Source: Nocardia sp. NBC_01329
GTDB lineage: Bacteria; Actinomycetota; Actinomycetes; Mycobacteriales; Mycobacteriaceae
Assembly (NCBI RefSeq): GCF_035956715.1
Contig: NZ_CP108381.1
Span: 1,240,001-1,304,000 of the forward strand
DNA: 64,000 nt
Reading direction: 5' to 3'
This document shows, piece after piece, positions 18,348-25,924 of this stretch. Below the pieces are notes generated by a model. The model was not told where the DNA came from. It saw nothing but the letters and a program-made list of their open reading frames with translations, and searched no databases. The position numbers and the translations under genes were made by a program. Position 1 is the first letter of the stretch; each line of letters opens with the position of its first letter.

Positions 18348-19471
18348 CTGCTGTTCCTGTTCTCGTCGCCGCGCGGCGCACCCCTATCGGCACCGCCGGT
18401 CACGGGTTCGCCGAGCTGACGGTGACCGATCTGGCCGCGCCGGTGCTGGCGGCCGTGGCAGACTCGTTGCGGGCGGACGGGGTCGACGACGAGATCGACG
18501 ATGTGGTGCTCGGTAACTGTCTCGGTCCAGGAGGGGACCCGGCGCGGGTCGCGGCGCTGGCGGCCGGGCTCGGGGTGCACGTACCCGGGGTGACCGTCGA
18601 CCGGCAGTGCGGTTCCGGGCTCGACGCGGTGATGCAGGCGGCGCTGCGGGTCCGCAGTGGCGGCGACGAACTGATCCTGGCCGGTGGCGTCGAATCGGCG
18701 AGTACCGCGCCGTGGCGGTTCTGGCCGCCGGAGTCCGAGCGCGAAGCCGTGCGCTATACCCGGGCCCCCTTCGCCCCCGACGGTTTCCCGGATCCGGATA
18801 TGGGTGTCGCGGCCGACGATCTCGCTCGTATCCGCGGTATCGGCCGGGAACGCCAGGACGCCTATGCGGCGCGTTCTCATACCCGTGCCGCGGCCGCCGA
18901 TTTCGGCGCGGAGATCGTTCCGGTGGCCGGGGTGAGCCTTGACCAGCGCATCCGCCCGGGAATGACCGCGCAACGGCTGGCCCGATTGCGGCCCAGCTTC
19001 GGGACCGAGGGAACCGCGACGGCGGGTAACTCGTGCGGTATCTCCGACGGAGCGGCCGTAGTGGCCGTGACGAGCGAGGCGCGGGCGGGTGGCCTGCCCG
19101 CGTTGCGGATCCTCGGCTCGGCGGTGAGCGGGTCGGATCCCGCGCTGCCCGGGCTGGGGCCGGTTCCGGCGATCCGCAAGGTGTTGCGCCGTACCGGACA
19201 CTCGGTCGCAGACCTCGGAATCGTCGAGATCACAGAGGCTTTCGCGTCGGTGGTGCTGGCTGTCTCCGACGAACTGGGCCTGGACGAATCGGTGCTCTGC
19301 CCCGAAGGCGGCGCGATCGCCATGGGCCACCCCTGGGGCGCCTCCGGCGCGGTCCTGCTGGTGCGGTTGGCGAGCCAGATGCTGCGACCGGACGGGCCAC
19401 CGCTCGGGCTGGCGGCCTGTGCCATCGGTGGCGGGCAGGGAATCGCCGTACTCGTGGAGCGGGTGGGATGA
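18344..19471 (+). CDS. thiolase-family acetyl-CoA acyltransferase
   Basis: 375-residue thiolase. The nucleophile Cys89 is in VDRQCGSGLD, the His329 motif is GHPWGASGA, and the second catalytic Cys359 is in CAIGGGQG. All residues for thiolytic or condensing chemistry are present. Known members cleave 3-ketoacyl-CoA or condense two acyl-CoAs. Placed between an acyl ligase and biotin transporter genes with GTGA and ATGA overlaps, it suggests beta-oxidation-like shortening, or extension, of a biotin-related side chain. No dehydrogenase or hydratase partner lies in the operon, so such a pathway would need enzymes from elsewhere. Confidence 0.88.
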   Translation: MTAVPVLVAARRTPIGTAGHGFAELTVTDLAAPVLAAVADSLRADGVDDEIDDVVLGNCLGPGGDPARVAALAAGLGVHVPGVTVDRQCGSGLDAVMQAALRVRSGGDELILAGGVESASTAPWRFWPPESEREAVRYTRAPFAPDGFPDPDMGVAADDLARIRGIGRERQDAYAARSHTRAAAADFGAEIVPVAGVSLDQRIRPGMTAQRLARLRPSFGTEGTATAGNSCGISDGAAVVAVTSEARAGGLPALRILGSAVSGSDPALPGLGPVPAIRKVLRRTGHSVADLGIVEITEAFASVVLAVSDELGLDESVLCPEGGAIAMGHPWGASGAVLLVRLASQMLRPDGPPLGLAACAIGGGQGIAVLVERVG

Positions 19472-20148
19472 GCGAGATCGTTTTCGACGGAGTGAGCCAC
19501 CGCTACGGTGAACGCCGGGTGCTGTGCGAGGTGGATCTGCGCATCACCGAACGCCGGGTCGGCATCATCGGCGCCAACGGGTCGGGGAAGTCGACCCTGG
19601 CGCGAATGATCAACGGCCTGCTGACGCCGACCTCGGGCACCGTGACGGTCGACGGTATCGATGCGTCGCGAAAGGGCGCCAAGGTCCGGCGCAAGGTGGG
19701 GTTCGTCTTCACCGACCCGGATTCGCAGATCGTCATGCCGACGGTCGCCGAGGATCTGGCGTTCTCGCTGCGACGCACCGGTCTCGGCAGAACCGAGATC
19801 GCCGAGCGGGTCGCTGCGATGCTGGACCGGTTCGGCCTGGCCGCGCACGCCGAGCATCCGTCCCATCTGTTGTCGGGCGGGCAGAAGCAGTTGCTCGCGT
19901 TGGGTGCCGTACTGATCCGGCGTCCCGAGGTGATCGTCGCCGACGAACCGACCACGCTGCTGGATCTACGCAATGCCCGCGCTGTCGCCGCCGCGCTGGA
20001 TTCGGTCGACCAGCAGGTGATCGTGGTGACCCATCAGCTCGGACTGCTCGACAGCTTCGAACGCGTGATCGTCGTCGACGACGGCGCGGTGGTGTTCGAC
20101 GGCACTCCCGCCGCGGCGGTGCCGGCCTATCGGGAGCTGATCGAGTGA
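19468..20148 (+). CDS. bioM: BioM, ATPase of biotin ECF transporter
   Basis: 226-residue ECF-type ATPase. Walker A GANGSGKST is at about residue 33, the Q-loop region ends FTDPDSQIVMPTVAEDLAF (the DxxxQ..TVAEDxAF pattern typical of ECF A subunits), the signature is LSGGQKQLL, and Walker B is VIVADEPTTLLD. The ATG overlaps the thiolase stop (ATGA), so the open frame upstream of it is a shadow of the thiolase gene. It pairs with BioN and BioY of the same operon to energise biotin uptake. Confidence 0.93.
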   Translation: MSEIVFDGVSHRYGERRVLCEVDLRITERRVGIIGANGSGKSTLARMINGLLTPTSGTVTVDGIDASRKGAKVRRKVGFVFTDPDSQIVMPTVAEDLAFSLRRTGLGRTEIAERVAAMLDRFGLAAHAEHPSHLLSGGQKQLLALGAVLIRRPEVIVADEPTTLLDLRNARAVAAALDSVDQQVIVVTHQLGLLDSFERVIVVDDGAVVFDGTPAAAVPAYRELIE

Positions 20149-20747
20149 TCGGGCTGTACCTACCCGGCCATTCGCTGCTGCACCGCACTCCCGCCGGGGT
20201 GAAACTGCTGGTGCTCGTGGTGGTTATCGTGGCGGCCACCGTTCTGGTGCGCACGCCCGCCCATGTCGGGGTGCTCGCCGTGATCGTCGCGGGGCTGTTC
20301 GCGCTCGCCCGAATCCCGTGGCGGGTGGCTCTGGCGCAGTTACGGCCGATGGTCTGGATGCTGGCACTCATCGCCGTGGTCCAGGTGCTGACGACCTCAC
20401 CCGCGCGCGCTGCGGTGGTATGCGGACTGCTGCTGATCTCGGTCGCGCTCGCGGCGCTGGTCACCCTCACGACCCGGATCACCGATATGTTGGACGCCGT
20501 CACTCGCGTGCTCGGCCCGCTGCGGCATATCGGAGTCGACCCGGAGCGGATCGGCCTGTTGCTGGCACTGGCCATCCGCTGTGTGCCGTTGCTGGCCGGG
20601 ATCGTGCGGGAGGTGGCGGACGCGCGCCGGGCCAGAGGGCTGCAGTGGTCGGTCACCGCGCTGGCGACTCCGGTACTGGTCCGGGCCCTGCGCACCGCCG
20701 ATGCGATGGGTGATGCGCTGGCCGCTCGTGGTGTGGACGATGACTGA
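20145..20747 (+). CDS. bioN: BioN, transmembrane T component of biotin ECF transporter
   Basis: 200-residue EcfT/CbiQ-family membrane protein with about five hydrophobic segments. The coupling-helix motif is the A-R-G signature in DARRARG near residue 163, which contacts the ATPase. The GTG start overlaps the bioM stop (GTGA). The gene completes the BioMNY module with two enzyme genes interposed between Y and M. It overlaps the following acyl ligase by 8 nt. Confidence 0.9.
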   Translation: MIGLYLPGHSLLHRTPAGVKLLVLVVVIVAATVLVRTPAHVGVLAVIVAGLFALARIPWRVALAQLRPMVWMLALIAVVQVLTTSPARAAVVCGLLLISVALAALVTLTTRITDMLDAVTRVLGPLRHIGVDPERIGLLLALAIRCVPLLAGIVREVADARRARGLQWSVTALATPVLVRALRTADAMGDALAARGVDDD

Positions 20748-22110
20748 GCTGCTCGCCGACCGGATCGAGCGGCAGGCGGCCCGGGATCCGTCGGCGACTG
20801 CCGTCGTCGCTGTCCGGGACCGGATCTGCTACGGCGAGTTCTGGGACCGGGTCCGCCGTACCGCCGCGGGACTCGACGGCGCGGGACGAGTGGCCGTACT
20901 ACCCACCTCCGATATCGACTCGCTGGTCACGGTCACGGCGGCGATGTACGCCGGGGTCGGTGTGGTGTTGCTGCACCGCCATCTGCTGCCACGGCAGCTC
21001 GACCGAGTGCTGCGACTGACCCGTCCGGCGCAGGTGTGTGCCGCGGCCGGACATCCGCGCCTGCTGCGCCGTCTGGGCTGGGCGGGGCCGATCCGTGCCC
21101 CCGCGGACCTGGAATCGGACGGGCCGGTCGGCCCGGCGCGGCCCGACGGTGAGCTGCTGGTCGGGATCACCTCCGGGACCACCGGTGAACCGAAACTGTT
21201 CGTCCGCGATCAGCGGTCCTGGGCGGCGACCCTCGACCGCTCCGACGCGACCTTCGATATCGGCGCGGGCGATCGGGTCTCGGCGCCCGGCGTGCTCGAC
21301 CACACCCACTTTCTCTACGGCGCGCTGCACGCGCTGACGCGGGGCGCGGCAGTCGATCTGCGCCCGGTCGCCACGGCGCTGGCCGATCGGCCGACGCATC
21401 TGTACGCGGTACCCGCCATCGCCTGGGATGTGGTGCGCTCGGTCGCGGGGCCGGTCGACAGCGTGCGCGAGGTGTTGTCCTCGGCGGCACGCTGGCCGCG
21501 GCCGGGACGTGCGGCGTTGCGCGAGGTGCTGCCCGCAGCCACCCTCACTCATTTCTACGGGGCCTCGGAGCTGAGCTTCGTCTCCTTCGACCGCGGTCTC
21601 GGCGATACCGACGAGAGTGCGGCGGGCGAACTGTTCGACGGTGTCGAGGTGCGGATCCGCGACGGCCGTGTCCACGTGCGCAGCGATATGGTCTTCACCG
21701 GGTACCTGACCGAGGCGGGCACGGTCGACGGTCCGGTCGACGGCTGGTTCTCCGTCGGTGACCGGGGGGCGTTGTCGGGCAACAGGTTACGTCTGTTCGG
21801 GCGCGACGGTGAGATGCTGATCCGTGGGGGCCTGAATGTGGAGCCGGCGGCGGTGGAAGCCGCGCTGGCCGCGATCCCGGGTGTCGCCGAGTCCGCGTGT
21901 ATCGGGATCGCCGACGAGCGCTGGGGCCAGGTGCCGGTGGCCGCCGTCGTGGTGACCCGCGCCGGGCCGGGTCCCGAGGAGATCCGGAAGCGGCTGCGCG
22001 CGGTACTCCCGAGCCCGAGTATGCCGGACCGGATCCGGGTGGTGGATCGGCTCCCGCGGACGCCCCGGGGCAAAGTGGACCGCACCGCGTTGGCCTCCCT
22101 CTTCGATTGA
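20740..22110 (+). CDS. second AMP-forming acyl ligase (ANL superfamily)
   Basis: 456-residue adenylate-forming enzyme. It has SGTTGEPK (P-loop) near residue 146, HFYGASELSF near 271, VGDRGAL, the hinge LFGRDGEMLIRGGLN, and the Lys motif PRTPRGKVDR at the C-terminus. It is a paralogue of the short ligase at 17226, sharing the unusual YG-S/A-S-E-x-S motif, but keeps more of the N-terminal domain. It is last in the bioY operon and overlaps bioN by 8 nt. Two ligases in one transporter operon may act on different acids, for example biotin and a shortened analogue. That is a hypothesis. Confidence 0.83.
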   Translation: MTELLADRIERQAARDPSATAVVAVRDRICYGEFWDRVRRTAAGLDGAGRVAVLPTSDIDSLVTVTAAMYAGVGVVLLHRHLLPRQLDRVLRLTRPAQVCAAAGHPRLLRRLGWAGPIRAPADLESDGPVGPARPDGELLVGITSGTTGEPKLFVRDQRSWAATLDRSDATFDIGAGDRVSAPGVLDHTHFLYGALHALTRGAAVDLRPVATALADRPTHLYAVPAIAWDVVRSVAGPVDSVREVLSSAARWPRPGRAALREVLPAATLTHFYGASELSFVSFDRGLGDTDESAAGELFDGVEVRIRDGRVHVRSDMVFTGYLTEAGTVDGPVDGWFSVGDRGALSGNRLRLFGRDGEMLIRGGLNVEPAAVEAALAAIPGVAESACIGIADERWGQVPVAAVVVTRAGPGPEEIRKRLRAVLPSPSMPDRIRVVDRLPRTPRGKVDRTALASLFD

Positions 22111-23206
22111 AGCCGGGTCGGGCGGATGCTATCGATCAACTGCCGGACGCGCTGCCCGAGATCCGCCTGACCGTACCGGCCGACGAATCGACTTGGTGGC
22201 CGTGCTCTTTCCACCGTTCACTCACCGCGCCGGCGGTGGTCTTCCGCGTCGGCGCTACTGCGGAGACCGGCGCCATAGAACCGTTCGACCGGCCGCGCCG
22301 AGGGAACGTCGACCCGGCGTATACCCGACCGTTGCCACGGCTGCGAGTTCGACGCCGGGTGCACCAATTGATGTGCCGGTCGCAGAGTTTCGAGTGTGAA
22401 GGGCTCTGGTGGTCGAGGTGCGGTCTCGCGAACGTAGAGCGGATCCGACACGCCCATCGGCCACCGGTGGAAAGTCGTCGGTGGCCGTCCGAGAGATGTC
22501 CGGCAGCCCCGGACTCGGCGCTCGACGTGGGGCCCGGGGCCCGGTGGGGCCCGGAACCCGGGCGCCGAGCGCGCACCGGTGAATCCAGTCGGTAAATATT
22601 GTGTTTCCGCTGGTCGAAGCGCGGCACTGGTCGATAGAGTCGCATATATCCATCGAAGCGGATCGATCGTACCGATGGTCCGGTCACATGGGGGTGACGT
22701 CGGGGCGACCTGGTTCACCGAGTCTCAGTGACACGTATCGGTTGGGTAGCGATTGTCGTTTTCGTCTCACTACCTCTATTGTCGAACTTGGGTAGTTCTT
22801 TACTATATGTGGAGCTGGACTGTGGCTTCTCGCACCGATGGGATGTCACGAGCGCCGCGGTGACGGTGAACCGGAAGAGTATGCCCGATCGCTGTTCGCG
22901 GTGCTTCGATCAGCTGTCCTGCATGGGTTTTCAACGGTATTCTGATAGTCGAGCCCGCTCGTTCGATGTGGTTCCGATGGCGAGATCGCTGCCGCTCGGT
23001 CTTCGTGGTGGCGCTGTCGCAGACTGTGCTGGTCCTTCTTAAGCTTTGCTAAGGCTTTACCAATACCATAGCGAGGGTTTAAAACTCGGCTCGTTGCCGT
23101 GCCGAGGACCTGCTTCACCGCGAGATGCCGGTTCGCGGTCTGTGCCCGACTGGACATGTTGATCGTCAACCGACCTCGGCCCGCGCCGAGTCGGCGAAGG
23201 AGACCA
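22111..23206. other. 1.1-kb intergenic region without a confident gene
   Basis: No reading frame here has convincing family motifs. The first 480 bp are GC-rich, and roughly 22590-23100 is markedly richer in A/T than the surroundings (for example around 22593-22602 and 22795-22812). The last 170 bp hold the promoter and leader of the first SulP gene, repeated upstream of the second copy. It may contain a decayed gene, but none is recognisable by eye. Confidence 0.4.
23041..23206 (+). promoter_or_regulatory. promoter and conserved leader of SulP-CA copy 1
   Basis: From about 23090 this leader matches 25797-25924 upstream of copy 2 base for base over long stretches (TTCACCGCGAGATGCCGG and more). 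It includes a TTTAAAACT/TTTATAACT -10-like element and GAAGGAG as ribosome binding site for ATG 23207. A 31-codon open frame starts at ATG 23125 and ends at 23220, overlapping the gene start. Several differences from copy 2 are at third positions of that frame. Confidence 0.45.
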
Positions 23207-25534
23207 ATGGCAACCAATAGCCCGAATTCCCCTGCGTCGCCGCTTGGATCGGGCTCGTCCGTATCTACGGCCGAGCCCGGATCCCGTTTACCTTCCCTGG
23301 ACCTGAACTCGATCCTGCGCCACGATGTCCCGGCCTCGATCGTGGTCTTCCTTGTCGCGCTACCCCTGTCCATCGGTATCGCGATCGCCTCCGGCGCCCC
23401 GGTGGCCGCCGGACTCATCGCCGCCGTCGTCGGCGGTATCGTCGGCGGTGTACTCGGCGGCTCCGCTCTACAGGTGAGCGGCCCCGCTGCCGGCCTCACC
23501 GTGGTCGTCGCCGAATCCATTCATCAGTTCGGCTGGCGCGTAACATGTTTCATCGTCGCCGCCGCCGGCATACTCCAGATCCTTTTCGGCTTGAGCCGGG
23601 TCGCCCGCGCCGCTCTCGCGGTCGCGCCGGTCGTGGTGCATGCCATGCTCGCGGGTATCGGGATCACCATCGCGCTCCAGCAGCTGCATGTGCTGCTCGG
23701 CGGTGAATCCAGCAGCGCCGCGTGGGCGAACATCACCGAACTGGCGGGCCGGCTCGGCTCGGCAAACGGTCCCGCGGCGGTCCTCGGGGTGACCGTTATC
23801 GTCATCATGCTGGGCTGGAATCACCTGCCCGAGCGCGTGAAGGTGGTGCCCGGGGCGCTGGTGGCCATCGTGGTGGCGACCGGGCTATCTCTGGTGTTGT
23901 CGCTGGACGTGAAGCGGGTCGCGCTGGACGGTTCGCTGTTCGATGCGATCGCCTTGCCCGGTCTGCCGCACGGTGATTGGGCCGCCGTGGCCATGATGAT
24001 CCTCACCGTGGCGCTGATCACCAGTGTGCAGAGTCTGCTGTCGGCCGTAGCGATCGACAAGATGCACACCGGGCCGCGCACGGATTTCGATCGCGAGATG
24101 ATCGGTCTCGGGTCGGCGAACGTATTCGCCGGACTGCTCGGCGGCCTGCCCGTAGCCGGCGTCATCGTGCGTAGCTCAACCAACGTGGCCGCGGGCGCCC
24201 GCAGCCGGGCTTCGGCGATCCTGCACGGTGTCTGGGTGCTGGTGTTCTCGGTGGCCCTGGTGTCGCTCGTGGAACAGATCCCGTTGGCCGCGCTGGCCGG
24301 ATTGTTGATCGTCATCGGTATGCAACTGGTCAAACTGGCGCATATCCGGCTCGCGCACCGCACCGGCGATCTCCTCGTCTACGCGGTGACGCTGGGCGCG
24401 GTGGTGTTCTTGAATCTGCTGCAAGGTGTGCTCATCGGCTTGGCGCTGGCGTTCGCGCTGTTGATCTGGCGGGTCGTGCGGGTCGCGGTGACGGCCGAAC
24501 AGATCGGTGGCACCGACCGCTGGCTCGTGCGGATCGATGGATCGTGCACGTTCCTTTCCCTGCCGAAACTGTCGACAACTTTCGCTGCCGTCCCGCGGGG
24601 CGTCGCGGTGACGGTGGAACTCACCGTGGATTTCCTCGACCACGCGGCCTACGACGCCATCACCGATTGGGCCCGGCAGCACGAGAGCAATGGTGGCACA
24701 GTTGATTTCGTGGAGATCGGTGCCTCTCGGATGGCGAGGGCGCAGGATGCTCCGCCCTCGCGGGGTATGGGCCGGGTCGCGCTCGACGATGTACTCGGGC
24801 CCTGGCGGGCCGACCGCAACGGTGCGTCGACCGGATCGGCCGGCAACGGTGATCCACTGGCCAGCGGGATCGCGGCCTACCACCGCAGCCGTGCCCATCT
24901 GGTGCGGTCGCATCTGGACGAGTTGCGGGACGGGCAGGATCCCGAATCCTTCTTCCTGACCTGCTCGGATTCGCGGATCGTGCCCAATGTGATCACCCAC
25001 AGCGGCCCGGGCGATCTGTTCACGGTGCGCAATGTCGGCAATCTGGTGCCGGAACAGGGCGACGCTTCGGTGGAGGCCGCGCTGGTCTTCGCCCTCGAAA
25101 AACTCAACGTTCGCACCGTGGTGGTCTGCGGCCATTCGTCCTGTGGGGCGATGGGCGCCCTGCATTCGGGTGAGTCGGCGGGACCGGGCATCGACCGGTG
25201 GCTCGAACACGGGCAGCCGAGCCTCGCGCGCTACCGGGCCGGGCACGTGGTGGGCGCCGCGGCGGCGGCGGCCGGATTCGGTCCGGTGGAACAGTTGAGC
25301 ATGGTGAACATCGCGGTTCAGTTGGAGAACCTGCGGCGGCATCCGTCGGTCCGGCGGGCCGTCGCGGAGCGTGGACTCACCGTCTCGGGACTGTTCTTCG
25401 ATATCGCCAGTGCCCGGCTGATCGAGGTGGGTGTGGAGGGGATCGCTTCCATCGAGGACTCGGACGGACTGCTGGCGCAATTGCAGCGCGAACCGGCGTC
25501 GGCGGGGACCGGATGTGGGGTGGTTCGGGCATGA
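23207..25534 (+). CDS. SulP-type anion transporter fused to beta-carbonic anhydrase, copy 1
   Basis: 775 residues. An N-terminal SulP/SLC26 membrane domain (residues about 30-430, starting DVPASIVVFLVALPLSIGIA) is followed by a STAS-like segment (about 440-540), then a complete beta-carbonic anhydrase domain. Zn ligands are visible: Cys586 and Asp588 in TCSDSR, and His643 and Cys646 in GHSSCG. The combination suggests coupled bicarbonate transport and CO2 hydration at the membrane, as proposed for M. tuberculosis Rv3273, which has the same architecture. Start ATG 23207 (GAAGGAG upstream) is supported because copy 2 has a stop in the equivalent upstream frame. Confidence 0.9.
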   Translation: MATNSPNSPASPLGSGSSVSTAEPGSRLPSLDLNSILRHDVPASIVVFLVALPLSIGIAIASGAPVAAGLIAAVVGGIVGGVLGGSALQVSGPAAGLTVVVAESIHQFGWRVTCFIVAAAGILQILFGLSRVARAALAVAPVVVHAMLAGIGITIALQQLHVLLGGESSSAAWANITELAGRLGSANGPAAVLGVTVIVIMLGWNHLPERVKVVPGALVAIVVATGLSLVLSLDVKRVALDGSLFDAIALPGLPHGDWAAVAMMILTVALITSVQSLLSAVAIDKMHTGPRTDFDREMIGLGSANVFAGLLGGLPVAGVIVRSSTNVAAGARSRASAILHGVWVLVFSVALVSLVEQIPLAALAGLLIVIGMQLVKLAHIRLAHRTGDLLVYAVTLGAVVFLNLLQGVLIGLALAFALLIWRVVRVAVTAEQIGGTDRWLVRIDGSCTFLSLPKLSTTFAAVPRGVAVTVELTVDFLDHAAYDAITDWARQHESNGGTVDFVEIGASRMARAQDAPPSRGMGRVALDDVLGPWRADRNGASTGSAGNGDPLASGIAAYHRSRAHLVRSHLDELRDGQDPESFFLTCSDSRIVPNVITHSGPGDLFTVRNVGNLVPEQGDASVEAALVFALEKLNVRTVVVCGHSSCGAMGALHSGESAGPGIDRWLEHGQPSLARYRAGHVVGAAAAAAGFGPVEQLSMVNIAVQLENLRRHPSVRRAVAERGLTVSGLFFDIASARLIEVGVEGIASIEDSDGLLAQLQREPASAGTGCGVVRA

Positions 25535-25924
25535 CCTCGGGACTCATGGCTTCGCCACGTGCGCCACCGGCAATGCCGAAAAGTCGGTGACGGCGGGATC
25601 GAGTCGCCTACGGGACGGTCGTCGGTTCCGGCCATCCGTTCGATAGCGTCCGTGCACTCGTAATGTTCTGCATCACATCCTTTTTCGGAATAGGCCACCA
25701 GGAGCTGATCGGACGATGTGGTTGCGCGCGTTATCGCCAGCGGTGGGGGTTTCTTCTCAGATTTTGATAAGTCATTACCCTTACTATGGGAGCGGTTTAT
25801 AACTCGGCCCGTTGGTGTGCCGAGTACGTAGTTCACCGCGAGATGCCGGTTCGCGGTCTGTGTCCACGCGGACATGTCGATCGTCGACCGACCTCGGTTC
25901 CGGCCGGGCTCGCGAAGGAGAATC
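25535..25924 (+). promoter_or_regulatory. intergenic region and conserved leader of SulP-CA copy 2
   Basis: 390 bp without a gene. The first 250 bp show only scattered similarity to the region upstream of copy 1. From 25797 the leader is strongly conserved with copy 1, including TTTATAACTCGG, the ATG at 25843 and GAAGGAG before ATG 25925. Confidence 0.45.
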
